DNA from: Phyto melanocephala
Taxonomy: Eukaryota; Arthropoda; Insecta; Diptera; Rhinophoridae
NCBI GenBank assembly: GCA_941918925.1
Contig: OW799237.1
Coordinates: 2,089,201 to 2,153,200 of the forward strand
Direction of reading: 5' to 3'
DNA: 64,000 nucleotides
Part shown: one piece after another, positions 47,665 to 59,138 of the stretch
How the letters are laid out: each line of letters starts with the position of its first letter
How positions within the stretch are numbered: position 1 is the first letter of the stretch
Program-made: the position numbers and the translations under genes
The notes under the pieces: model-generated
The model's input: only the letters and a program-made list of their open reading frames with translations
Databases searched by the model: none
Told to the model about the DNA's origin: nothing

Positions 47665-48183
47665 TACCCTGTTCAGACAGATATTTTTAATTGTTTCAAT
47701 TTAGTGTTGATTGAGCAATTAAAATAAGTGTTCAGACATACTCAATTTATCCTACTCCATTAGCATTTGATAGCTGTAAAATACGATGTATTTATACCAA
47801 ATCAAATAATGCCTTCTATTCTGTGTTTTTCCTGTTGAAAAAATATATTTACAATTATATTTATACATATATATACTTATATGTATGTGTTTGAATTTAT
47901 TCAAACATTTTTTTTAAATTTTCTTCAAAAATTTTTCATTTTCTTAATTTTTATTTTTTGTATATTTATTTGTTTGATATTAGAAATGTCACCTATAGAA
48001 TTTTATTCTCACTGAACATACTTCTCAAGAGTTGTATTTCGAGTTTTAGACAATAAGTGAAACAATTAAGTATATATTGCTCAATTCAAAAATAATTTTT
48101 AGTATGGTAAATTGAGCTCAATAAGGCCTTTAATTGCGATAATATTATAAAATGACAATTAAGGCGCATGTGTGAACATAGTA
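47665..48183. mobile_element. 519-bp MITE with TAA target duplication
   Basis: The ends TACCCTGTTCAGACA and (complemented right) TACTATGTTCACACA are imperfect inverted repeats, each followed by AATTG-containing sequence. TAA flanks both sides (47662-47664 and 48184-48186). The interior repeats CAATTTA and TTGAGC words in both orientations. The superfamily is likely PIF/Harbinger-like from the 3-bp TAA duplication. Confidence 0.75.
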
Positions 48184-48295
48184 TAAAGTACTTCTGAAAA
48201 TAATCATAAATAAGCAGAGAGTAAATGGTGCTTTCTTTAAAGAGAGATATAAAATAAAACCGTCCTTTCTGCTACTCGCCATAAAGAATCTTTGA

Positions 48296-48514
48296 TGGAT
48301 AGAACATACTCTCCGTAAACCTATGAGTAGAGTTACGAGAGCTACCTTAGAATGGAATTCCCAAGGAAGTCGTCGTTGCGGTGGTCCAAAAAATACATGG
48401 CGTAAAGCAATTTTAAATGAACTTAAGAAAGTAGACAATTTTTTCGATGAAACTAAATTAATTTGTTATAATGGAATTAGTTGGAATTTGATTGTAGGAG
48501 CCCTATGTTCATAA
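48296..48514 (+). pseudogene. RTE-like LINE 3' coding end
   Basis: The frame reads WIEHTLRKPMSRVTRATLEW, then NSQGSRRCGGPKNTWRKAIL and NELKKVDNFF, closing with ISWNLIVGALCS and a stop. This is the conserved C-terminal tail 'WIGHTLRKP..TR.AL.WNPQGSRRRGRPK.TWRR' of RTE-like elements. A short A-rich tail follows the stop. Upstream of 48296 the frame is lost, so the copy is strongly 5'-truncated. It is the same family as the remnant at 1149-2090. Confidence 0.8.
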
Positions 48515-50081
48515 GTGAAATGAAAAAAAATTTACCTGTCAACTGTAGTACACTTTAGCAAAAGCATGATTGCATGGTACTAAAGTAACGGTTGTTATAA
48601 CTTTATAAATAATTTACAACGAAGAGAGAAGTTCAAATTCAACACCCATGATTTCTTAACTGATTGGTTTTTTTGCTGGGTAAATGACGTAAAAAACGCT
48701 TGATTATAAATAAATTAAACTTTAATTCATATAACTGAATCTGAATCTTATATTATATATTTTTTTTCTTTTAATTGCACTTCAAGGTGAACATCTTTGT
48801 CATCTGTCTCATTTATTTAGTTTTTTTTTTTTCAATGGTTTGCATGTGAGTTCAAACTGTGTCTGTATTTTTATAGTCTCTGTGCAAAACGAAAAAAAAC
48901 TATGTTGAATTAACATTTTCATAAAACTTATTAAGAAAATATTTGTTTTATTTTTATTGAAAATAAAAATTAAACAAAAATCTAGGGGGGTTTAAAGAGC
49001 TTTAATTAAATCATGCTAATTTATACATAAATACACTGTTAGTTAAATAAAGTTTTGGGTTGGTATTTCTTAAATTAAATCTAAACAAGTTTAAAACTGT
49101 TTCGTCAAAAAAATTAATAATAAGTTTTTTGTCGTTTCTTTATTTATTTTTGAAATCCCGTTAAACTATCCGCTTGTGTTGTTTTTTTTTTTTTTTTTGT
49201 AAGAAAAATTATACAAAAACCATGGGCTATTGTATTTCTAAGTTAAATATTATTTTTAATATTTGCTGCTACTGCTGTTATTTTTATTGGCGGTGTTTAA
49301 ACATAATTTTTATTTTTTTTCTCTTAATTTAAATAAAAAATTAAGCTGTAATACTTCCCACTATTTAGTTTTATTGCATTATAATTTTTATGCAAAAATT
49401 ACAAAATTAATTATTAATAATTCATGACTTTAACAAAATTCATTAGAAACTTGAGTAAATGTCTGTTTGGTATTCCTGGATTGAGAAAGAACTCTACTCT
49501 TACTAAATAAAAGATTTACTTGAATTTAAAAAGTTTTTTATATACAGTTTTGTTATTGCAAAACGCTTGGTTGTTTAATGTACAGATATGCATTTAGGAC
49601 CTTACTTTTTTCGGAATGAGCTAGGATGGATTATTTTGCTTCATATTTGATTTATATTGTTATATAATACTTTTATATATTAGTATAAAAAAACAATATT
49701 TTTTATATTGTATTCTTCAAACATTTAAAGTTCAATAAAAAACAACAAAATGAAAATCAGGAAAAAAAAACCTATTACGCTAATTTACTACATTCGATTT
49801 ATGATTTAATGGGTGTATCAAATTTTTTATGTTAAACATTTTATTTAAGTTTTATTATTATTTTTTTTAAATGCAAACTACTTTAAGTAGCAGTAACAAT
49901 AAAACAACACAAAGCAGTGATTCACACCTACTACTTTTACCTACAGGTTTATGTAGCCACTTTAAATGCACAAGTTTATATGAAGAAGACTATCTTGAAG
50001 CCATCATAGCTACAGTACCACCGTTGTGCTTGTAGCCATCTTGGGCGATTTTCCATTTTCGTAGGCGACGAAAACTAGGAA
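48515..50081. other. AT-rich noncoding stretch
   Basis: No gene was seen. Long A and T runs and simple A/T mixtures dominate. Confidence 0.55.
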
Positions 50082-50205
50082 GCAAATTATGGCATTCGAT
50101 CACGATCGAAATTTTTTCTAGAACGATCGAGTTCGCTGTGCGTTTGGTATAGAGATTCTAACACAAATTTTAAAATTTCGTTCACGTTAGAATTCCGCAA
50201 TTTGC
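50082..50205. mobile_element. 124-bp foldback MITE
   Basis: 34-bp imperfect terminal inverted repeats (26 of 34 identical by eye): left begins GCAAATTATGGCATTCGATC, right ends with CGCAATTTGC. The centre holds GAACGATCGAGTTCGCTGTG. A second, partial copy at 43816-43920 supports mobility. Confidence 0.75.
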
Positions 50206-50399
50206 CCGCAGATCTAGACCTGCCAATTCATTAGTAATTGCTAAGAGTTTTTTTATTTTATTTAACAAAAACGAACATCTCAACTTAAAAATATTTTAAA
50301 TTCATTTATATTTAATATTAATAGTACATTCTAAATAAATAGTTTATCTTTATAAAAGTGAAATATTTTGTAGTGACAGCACGTGAATTCAACTAGTTT

Positions 50400-51085
50400 T
50401 TTATATAAAATGTTTGATGGCTCTATAATAAGAATTGATTTTTATAGAGAAATAGGAAAATTAAAATATATGTATAATAATTGAAAATAAAATTTTAAAC
50501 AAGAATTTTTTTCTTTGAGCTCTTGTTTGCTACTTCTTTTAAATGTAATAATGTTGATATTCAGCAGGCTGAATAAAATTAAAAATAATAATTTTGTTAT
50601 TATAAATTCTGTGCTGTTAAATTGTATAATATTCTGTATATTCAGCTGGCTGAATATAGTTTTTCATATTCAATTTCAACTCTTTATAAATTTTTTTGTG
50701 CCTAAAATTAAAAATCCTTATATAAGGGACGCTGAATAAGGTATAAAGTAAGGACTTACAATATGAGCAATATTTATTTTTTTATCAAATATGTAAGAAC
50801 ATCGATATTCAGCAACTATTTTGTTTATATAAAATGTCTGATGGATCCACATATAATAAAAATGATTTTATAGGGAAATAGGAAAATTAAAACATAAAAA
50901 TTGAAAATAAAATTTTAAACAAGAATTTCTTTCTTTGAGCTCTTTTATACTACTTCTTTAAAACGTGATAATGTTGTTATTCAGCAGGCTGAATGGGGTG
51001 AAAAAAAATAATTTTTTTATTATAAATTCTGTGTTCTTCAATTATGGATTATTTTGCATATTCAGCTGGCTGAATTAAGATTTAA
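50400..51085 (-). repeat. Tandem 420-bp duplication bearing four ATTCAGC..GCTGAAT palindromes
   Basis: Unit 1 (about 50403-50660) and unit 2 (about 50825-51085) share TATATAAAATGTTTGATGGC-like starts, GAAATAGGAAAATTAAAA, AAATTTTAAACAAGAATTTC, TTTCTTTGAGCTCTT and TTATTATAAATTCTGTG. Each unit carries ATTCAGCAGGCTGAAT (50559 and 50979) and, 81 bp later, ATTCAGCTGGCTGAAT (50640 and 51060). It lies downstream of the coding exon at 51315-51606 in that gene's direction, presumably in its intron. Confidence 0.9.
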
Positions 51086-51308
51086 ATTAAAATTAAATAT
51101 AAAAATTTTTACCTTATTTTGACTACTTTGTTTTAAAAGACAAATCAGCGAATAAACTACATGTTTAACATTTCATTCCTAATATACATATTTATGTATG
51201 TTCTCCTAAATTATTTGGTAGATAAATATATATACAAACGTATGTTTGTACTTGTTGGTTTTTTTATTTATAATTAATAAAAATGCACAACAAAAAAAAA
51301 TAAAGATC

Positions 51309-51314
51309 ACTAAC
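51309..51314 (-). promoter_or_regulatory. Splice donor of the first coding exon
   Basis: GTTAGT directly follows the last coding base at 51315. Reading through gives an immediate stop, so splicing is needed to continue the protein. The next exon is not identified. Confidence 0.65.
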
Positions 51315-51606
51315 CAATTCGTTTGACATGAACATCTCGATTAAATGACACTCGGGGTCCACCATTGCCATTCGTTTGGGCTGGTGACACTTGTGTTTGC
51401 TGCTGTTGAGTTTGCTGATGTGCAGGTGTTGCTGATGATGACGATGATGGTGTTTTCGTGGGCACTGATGAAGTGTTAGTTGGCGGTATTACTGCTGATG
51501 TTGATGCTGAAGATGACGTATTCGGTAGTGCTGGCGCTGATGTGACAGTAGCTGTTGTGTCAGTTTTTTTAGTATTTTTTGGTAATCTTTGGTTTTGTAC
51601 AGCCAT
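51315..51606 (-). CDS. First coding exon of an unidentified gene (low-complexity N-terminus with RVSF)
   Basis: The ATG (51606-51604) sits in CAAAACAATGG, close to the fly start consensus. The exon encodes 97 residues plus one base: MAVQNQRLPKNTKKT, then a disordered Thr/Ser/Ala/Pro tract (about 16-60), a His/Gln-rich run (63-71), NGNGG, and a conserved-looking end PRVSFNRDVHVKRI (84-97). It stops at G|GTTAGT, a good splice donor, after which the frame hits a stop. RVSF at 85-88 fits the RVxF docking motif for protein phosphatase 1; that is inference. Codon and base use are clearly GC-richer than the surroundings. The gene runs toward lower coordinates. I do not recognise the protein. Confidence 0.8.
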
Positions 51607-52482
51607 TGTTTTGCAAAATTTCAAAATTTTGTATGACTTTTTTAAACATAAAATTTAAAAAAAATTGGTGTTTTTTCAAAGTAAGCCAAATATGGTATTC
51701 GTATGGCTACTTTGACTGTCTTTTTTAAGTTGCTTTTTTATAAAGTCGTTTTAAGGCAATTATTTACTGGCATTATATTGGCTTTAGTTTTTTTTATTGT
51801 AAATAGCTTTTGAAAAATAATTTCTTGAGATTTTTATCACTCTCACTCATTTTGAATTCATTTCTCTTTATTTTTTTGAAAATGGCAATTTATTTCGGCT
51901 TTTTGTATATTTTTTGGAAGGGGTGGGAGAAGGTTTTGTTCTTTTGCAGTAAAAAGCTGAAAATTTTAGAAAAACATTTTTCATTTTTAAACATCTTTCT
52001 ATTTCAATTAAATTTCCATTAGAAGTAGTTAAATCATAATGAATTATTAAGTGAGAGTGGTTTTAATGGTTAATTTTTTTTTAATTGAAAGTGAGTGGAT
52101 TAAGTGTTTTAGAGTTTTCCAGAAACAATAAAAGAAAATTAAAACCAGTTTTAATTTAAGTCATTTTATTGCAATGTTAAACAACTTGCTTAATTTTGTT
52201 AAATAGTCTTTGGCCGCAATGATAATGTTAAATATCAGAAATTAGTTAATACGAGTATTACATTCGTTAGTGCTTAATTTTGTTTAACAAATACCTAATA
52301 TATTTTCCATTCAATTATTTACAAAATAAATAATATTTGTCAATTATTAATTTAAGAATATTTTAAATAAGAAATAAAAGTTTTTTAGTTTTTTTATAAT
52401 TGTAAAAATTTTGTTAAAAAAAAATATTTATATAAATTTTTTATGATTTTTTTTATAAAGAAATTAAGAAATTTGTTTTGTT
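51607..52482. other. Upstream side of the coding exon, AT-rich
   Basis: This should hold the 5' leader and perhaps an upstream intron or promoter of the minus-strand gene. No TATA box, initiator or further exon could be picked out with confidence. Confidence 0.4.
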
Positions 52483-52664
52483 ATTCAGCTAGCTAAATAA
52501 ATATTTGATATCAGTTTTAATGCGTAAGAAATTTTTTTTGCTTTAAAAGTGAGTATATTGTATTAATAGTTTGAGGCTGAATAGGGTCTTAAATAAGAAT
52601 TATACAAATTTTTGTTAAGTTTTCAATAAAATGTGTAATATATTTTATATTCAGCTAGCTGAAT
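52483..52664 (-). repeat. Two further ATTCAGCTAGCTGAAT palindromes upstream of the exon
   Basis: ATTCAGCTAGCTAAAT at 52483-52498 (one change from a perfect palindrome) and ATTCAGCTAGCTGAAT at 52649-52664 (perfect). They are 166 bp apart, about twice the 81-bp spacing seen at 50559-51075. Half-sites GCTGAATAG lie between and after them (about 52574 and 52722). Confidence 0.85.
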
Positions 52665-52960
52665 CAAGTATTTAACTATAATTTATTTGTTTTCTTATAC
52701 AAAAGCAATAATTTTTAACAAGCTGAATAGAGTTTTTAAGTTTCTAAATATTAAAAATATGAACTTTGATATTTTTTTAATAGTCTGCTTAATAAATAAT
52801 TCAACATAAATTTTTTGTTTCTGAATATTAAGTTTGATTTTAACAATGACCTTCCCAATGCTGCACATCACGTCAACTATAAATTTAATCAATTAAGAAT
52901 ACAAAATTAACGGTTAAAATTTCTGTTGCTTTTTTTTCATAACAATAGACCAGACATAAA

Positions 52961-53170
52961 TTATGCATTTCGATTTAACACTACAAATTTCAAAAGATAT
53001 TCTTCATACAAGTCTATGCATAAAGTCGTATCTAACTCGAATGTTTTTGTATAGGATGTCCTAAAACTAAGCATATTTGCTGCTATTTGTTCGATAAAAA
53101 ATTGTCCATCGGAAACGTAAACAATCTTGGCAACCGACAGTTTAGGCTTAGCAAAACCTAACCACATCAA
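52961..53170 (-). CDS. Unassigned ORF or gene relic, about 70 residues
   Basis: The frame opens after a TAA and encodes FAKPKLSVAKIVYVSDGQFF, then IEQIAANMLSFRTSYTKTFE and LDTTLCIDLYEEYLLKFVVL, ending NRNA before a stop. The residue mix is balanced and unlike translated AT-rich noise. The start is unclear (ATG at about 53167 gives MWLGFAKPKL...). It lies upstream of the exon at 51315-51606 on the same strand, but its own stop argues against it being an earlier coding exon of that gene. It could be a retroposed or pseudogene fragment. Confidence 0.25.
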   Translation of the reverse strand: MMWLGFAKPKLSVAKIVYVSDGQFFIEQIAANMLSFRTSYTKTFELDTTLCIDLYEEYLLKFVVLNRNA

Positions 53171-55382
53171 AGAACTATCAACGCATTTTTACTACTAAAT
53201 CAATTTTATTACAAAAATAATGGAAGTTTTACTGCAAAATATTTGTAAAAATTAAAAAAAAAGTCAGCATAACCCTGCAGGTAATTTGCCCGATTTCAAA
53301 CTCCACTTTTAAAAAATCTAAGTTTTAATTAAAAATTCATTGAAACAAAGTAATAAGAATTTTAATTAAATAAATTTTTGGGATACCCTGAACAAATTCT
53401 GTTTTCAAGTTTTATTTATTTATTTTTTTCATTTCTACACATTCTAATTCATTATGGTAAACGAATTTTGCTTTCAATCAAACTTTTTGAAATTGCTTAT
53501 TAATTATCACATTTTTTTAAGAGAAAGACTGTGGGGCAAAACGAAGTCGAGAAGTACTACTTCAGAATGTTTAATCAACAGACTGTCTGAATGAGCTTGT
53601 TGAACATATTAAATTAGATTATAATTATAATAATAAATATTATTACTGTTTTTATTAAACTGATTTTAAACCGGTTAAATATTTTTTTTACCAATTTACT
53701 TTTATATTGTTTGTGTGTGTGTGTGTGTGTTTGTAATAAATCATTCTGACAATCAGGAAACATCAAAGATGAATGAAAAACTTACGGTTCGTCTTCAGAT
53801 TAAAGTGGAGATGAAAATATTGCTGAGGTGTTTTAAAAACTTTAAAAAATAATAAATAAATTTTACGATCTGATATTTATTGTTCTTTTAACAAATTGAA
53901 ACATTTTATTTATTTTTTATTATTATTTAATTTTAACCAGAAAGAATAGAAAATTCTTTTGTGATTTAAAGAAAATTTAAAATTTTTTTTCTATATTAAA
54001 TGTGATTGAGGCTTAAACTTTGTGTATTCAAAAAAGCAAATCCTTAGTGTAACAAAGAGACTTAAAATAAACCTAAAAAATATTTATTTCAAATTTCTTT
54101 GTGTAGTTTTTTTGGGAAAACTAAATATATTTTTCCTAAAATCGAGTCGCCTTAGCTGTCACCTCAGTAAATTATTGCTTTAGTCTGTTACTCTTTAATT
54201 AACGGCTAAATGTTTTAGAATAAACCATTATGGTGACAGCCAAAAAATGCCGCCTTTAATAATAACTAATAGAAAAGTTATGATTTTTTATTTAAAAAAA
54301 TAAAGTATTTTGTTTTGTTTTGATTTTAAAGTTTTATTTACATTTGTTTTTATTTTTTTTTTTGTAATTTTGCAAGGTCTGATCAAATTTGTTTCGTGGG
54401 GCTGGTCACATAAAACTCTTAAGGGGTTTTGTGACTAAATTGTTTTATTTTTCTTTTTATTTTTGTTTTTTATTTTGATGAACTGTCCACATAAACCTGT
54501 CTCTATATTTATTTCTATATAAAAAATACACCTTTAGTCAAAAAAAAAAGTTAAATAAAATGTTTAAAAAAAGTAACAGTTGACATTCTTTGGGTGCGGT
54601 TTCAGAATACTGAACAACACTTTTTTTTCCTCCTTTTTCGGTATAATAAAGTTAGGCGTTTTATTTTTAAATACACTTTGTTTTCGTATTAGATTACGTT
54701 GTATTTCTTTCATTTACTCGCATTTAAGTCATAAATATTTTTGAATGTTTAATGGTCAACAAGCGTGATTTTTCAAAATTGCGAAAATTAAAAAAAAAAT
54801 TATCCGAATAAGTCTTAATAACAGAGACACGTTTTTAGACGTGTCTGTCTAAGAAAATGGCAAACAAAATTGCAATTGAAATATAATAAATTTAAAAGTA
54901 AATTAAGACAATCTAAGAACAATTATTCAAGAACATGTGGTATTTTTTTGTTAGAATTAAATTTTAAATATCGTGTTTTATAATTAAAAAGCTACCTTTT
55001 AGTCATTAGTAACAATAAATCAATGAAAAAAATACGTTAAGAAACTAAGAAACTAATTTAAATTAAAGCAATTACACAAAATCTAATTATTTCTTAACAA
55101 AAGACTTAAGCTACAAACTTTTAACAAATTACACTGACTCAGAATGGTTTAACTTTAAAATAAAACATTACTTCCCAAGTTATCACTACATATGGACTCG
55201 TTAGAAAAGACTAAATCAACAATTCTTTTGCTTAAAATGACCTCAAGACAATTTCATTGCTCTTAATAATCGATCGGTTAAAAAATGCATGAGGCGAACG
55301 TAAGTGGACTTTAATACTTTAATATATTCTAAAGCTTAACAGGTGTGCTTTTGTCAGCAATCTAACTTCCATGTAAATTAAA
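53171..55382. other. AT-rich noncoding stretch
   Basis: No gene was seen. A (GT)n microsatellite is at about 53710-53731. Confidence 0.55.
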
Positions 55383-56150
55383 GCTGCACATTGAACTAAC
55401 ACAGCGATGGTGAGGCCGATAATTAGTTATGCGTTAGTCGTTTGGTGGTCGCTTGATTTGGTGGCAATCAAGCGGACGTTGGATGAGATTCAGAGGATTG
55501 CTTGCATTGGCTTATGTAGTGCGATGCGTATCACATCGACACAGGCAATAAAGGCTATGCTAGGACTTCTGCCTTTGAAAATTTTTATCAGGATAACGGA
55601 GACAATGGTAACACTGCGGATGGAAAGGGATGCCACATGGTACGCTTTGAGGGCAATTTGAGGCATAGGTGTATTTTCAACCATAATCATAAGGAGTTTA
55701 GGGAGACTCAGATGCTGATGGAGCACATGAAATGGGTGAAAGTGACCGAGAGTCTACATCACTTGCTCAAAGCGGATGGATCTGTGCACAATAAGTTCAT
55801 GGGAAAAGGATTCTCATTGTAATTAGAGGCGTGCAGCGTACGAATGTGGACTCGAAATTGGTGCTTGAATGTGATTGGTGCTCAATAGGTGTGCCTCTGC
55901 GTATAAGATGACGCTAATGTGAGAAAAGGGACATAAAGGCATAGACGGAGTTGACGCGGTGGACAAGCTTGCAAAAAGGGGAACTGCTGCGTCTCTCTAC
56001 GGACCGGAACACAGAGTTGCTCTAGGGGATGTCATGCTACTGGCAAAAGTCTTACAATGGCTGGAATCATCGAACCTAAAGAGGTGGATGGAGATAACCA
56101 CATCTCGACAGGCACGTATGGTGCTCAGAGAGCACAACAGGATTGGTTAA
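55383..56150 (+). pseudogene. RNase H-bearing LINE remnant (R1/LOA/Jockey-like)
   Basis: The first frame (55407-55661) encodes RPIISYALVVWWSLDLVAIK, RTLDEIQRIACIGLCSAMRI and TSTQAIKAMLGLLPLKIFIR, the region after the polymerase core in R1/LOA/Jockey-type LINEs ('RPxIxYxSxVWW ... LxxxQRxACxGxxGAxRTTPTxAL'). A shifted frame then gives EGNLRHRCIFNHNHKEFRET and further diverged text. A third frame (55930-56150) has HKGIDGVDAVDKLAKRGTAA, the RNase H 'GHxGIxGNExADxLAKxG' signature in worn form, then SLYGPEHRVALGD and LREHNRIG. At least two frameshifts and several stops are present. It is truncated at both ends. Confidence 0.75.
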
Positions 56151-57965
56151 TTAATGTCTAATAAAGTAAAACTGGTGCGAATTTCTGATTTGACCAGCTT
56201 AAATATTTAGCCTACAATTTACGAAACACTTTTCTACACCATCACAAATTTTGATAATTCAGAAGTCACATGTCAAGAAACTTTTTTTGATACTGAAACT
56301 GTTTACACTGCAAATAGCATAAAACCCCACCCTTTATCATTGCCACTCATTCTGACAAACGAGTCTGTAGGACATCCAACAGGTAGGGTTAATTGTAAAA
56401 CTAGCTCCTAATAGAACCAATGCCTCGTTATGACAAGCACTGATCTATTAAACAAAAGAGCTACAAAGTTTACACTTTTAGCATAACAATTGTTTGAAAT
56501 ATATTTATTTTTCTTTTTTTTTTTTTCTTCTCTTGTTATTTCTACACAATAAATTTTAAAACTCATTCAATAATTTGTACGTGATGTGATGACGATGTTG
56601 TTGTTGCTACTGCTCACAATCATTTAGTTGTTGCTAATTAATTAATTTATTTTTATTTTTATTGTACAATTTATAACTTTTTTTGTTGCTTTTTTTAATG
56701 ACTCTTATAACTTACTAGCCGACCCCACCCACATTTATCATCTAATATCTGTTTGCACAGAAAATTAACGAGATTTAAGGTTTCCAACTTTTGCCATTGA
56801 CTAATGTTTTGTTAAAAATATTTATTAATTTGTATGTTACAGTTTGAAGGTGCACTCTATTGTTAGTATGTTGGAAGTAAATTAAATATTGCGATAAATA
56901 ATATAGAGTTTTTTTAATTTGCAAAAAAACTAAATAAATAACTCATCTTTATCAGAGATTCTAAACGTTTAATTTAGTAACAAATATTTTAACTCTAGGA
57001 CTAAAATTGTTGTCTATATTTAAGGTTTATATATTTTTTGGACTTGACTATGTCTATGTTATAGTTAGTTAAAGAAAACCAAACTCATCTTACTGCCTTA
57101 AATTTGCACAAGTGCTGAGCAAGTAGTTATTTGAAAACTTGAATTTTTTTTTAGATTCTCTTTTTGGAACTCAGCAGCCAGTATCAGTATCTGCTGTTTT
57201 GTTCAAATCAAAATCTATTTAAATTAACTTTCATTAGCAAATAATAAATAAAATTGTGTTTTTGATATTGCACACATACCTGCATAGATAATGCACAAAG
57301 TGTTGCCTTTTATTTTTTTTATGAAATGGCTTTGATCTGATACAATTGTGATTTCTGTTCGCTAAACCCGCAAATGACCTTGTGATAATTTGCAACTTTG
57401 TACAGGTAATTGATAAATGTGTTATATTTTTTATGAGTTTAAAAAAAAATTAAAAAAATAAAAAAGAGATTTTGCAAACTGATTGCTTTTTCGTTAAATA
57501 AATGAATTATAAATTATCTGATTCCAGTTCAAAAGAAAAATGTATGCCATAAATACATATTTCAGTTTAGTTGACCTAAAAATAGATATAAAAATGAAAC
57601 CATAAAAAATTTAGCTCTTTGATGCCTTTTTCAAGATCATTTGAAATAATATTTATTCAGGTTTTAGTTTTTGCACTTCAGAGCTGAAGTTTAATGAAAA
57701 AGATTTGGACATATTTTTCAAAAAAATTATTTAATTACATACTGCCTTATAAATAAAAATAATTAAAGGCTTTTGTAAACCTCTTAGAAGGCTGTTTAAA
57801 TTTTTATAAGTTAGACCATTAAAAAATAATAAAGCTCTGCAATTTCTTAAGCACACAAGATGCTATTTCACTCAAAATAGATTGCAGATTAAACTTCATC
57901 TGTAGCACAGGCCTACAAATACTTGTGTGCAGTTCTGATTAAAACTATGGTAGATATACTTAGTA
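56151..57965. other. AT-rich noncoding stretch
   Basis: No gene was seen. The stretch may include unrecognised LINE tail sequence in its first 100-200 bp. Confidence 0.5.
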
Positions 57966-59136
57966 CAGAGTGGGCCAAAAGTAACATCTGTGTACAAAAA
58001 TTTAATAACTTTTTTGTTTATTATTTTTTTATATTTTTTTTTTTACATTTTATTTGTCGCGGTGTAACTTAGCACCGTGCATAATTGAATAACAGATCAA
58101 CGAACCAAAGTGGTAGAAATTTATTTTTTAAAAAGATATAAAATTATACTGATGCAAGGAATATATTGAAATTATTTCACTACAAGAAATGCACCTAGTC
58201 AAACTTCAATTGAGTGTTTAATTGCACGGCTGTGTCAAAAAGGTACAGTGCCAGACTTGACACGATCAGTAAGAACGATAATAGTACAGAACCAAGTGAA
58301 CATTAATCGTGTAGGGGACAGCGTTAAGAAATATCTAGAAACTGCAATGTGAAGACGTTATGGATAACTGGACATCTCTAATACATAACTTCGATCTATT
58401 TTATCACATCGTTTAGACATGTGTCCTGTCCATACAAGTTTCAATTGGCCTAACAATTTTTACCAGTTGCCTACAATCAAAGATTAACTTGGAAAATACG
58501 CTTCGTGGAGTTGTGCGCAGATACTAACGAGTTTTTTTTAACAATTAATAATAAGTGTTGAAACACACTTTCATCTTAAAAGATAAGCAAATATAGAATT
58601 AGGGTTTACAGCAAACCGCAGAGTTGTTTAGCAGTGCCAATTGCCCTCGTTCAAGTAGGATATGGAGTTACTTTACACAGAGTTATAGGGAGCTATTTTT
58701 TCGTCAATGAAGTTGACACTGCACTGGCGGTGAATGGGGATAGGTATCGTTTTATGGTTAATAATTTTGTACACCCGATGACAGCCTACAAGTGGTTCGA
58801 ACAGGATCGAGCAACAAAAAAACACGGCCCGTGCCACAAAAACTATTTAAATTTAAGACCGAATTATCTAAAGAAAATCAAAATTCAACTGGTCAGCACA
58901 ATCACTAGATTTACCAGCCACTGATCAAATTCTATCACACCATTGAAGCCAGGATCACGCCAATAGGATCGCATTCAGTTGTACTAAATGCCTGTTTTAA
59001 AGTCCAAATGTGCATCGATAAAAATGGAGGCTATTTCTCTGATATTATTTTCTATAAACTAAATTGTTATTAAACAAAATTAAATTTTATAATAAGAAAA
59101 ATATCTATTCAATTTTTACACGCATGGAACACCCTG
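57966..59136 (+). mobile_element. Decayed mariner-family transposon, 1.17 kb
   Basis: Flanked by TA at 57964-57965 and 59137-59138. The left end is CAGAGTGGGCCAAAAGTAAC and the right end, complemented, begins CAGGGTGTTCCATGCG, a diverged match. Transposase traces run in order on the plus strand: EQRTKVVEIYF (58095), RNAPSQTSIECLIARLCQKG and TVPDLTRSVRT (58180-58275), NTSLRSILSHRLDMCPVHTS (58378), VNGDRYRFMVNNFVHPMTAY with KWFEQDRATKK (58730-58820), and a tail NGGYFSDIIFYKLN (59025). Stops and shifts interrupt it throughout. It is the same type as 15691-16801. Confidence 0.8.
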
Positions 59137-59138
59137 TA

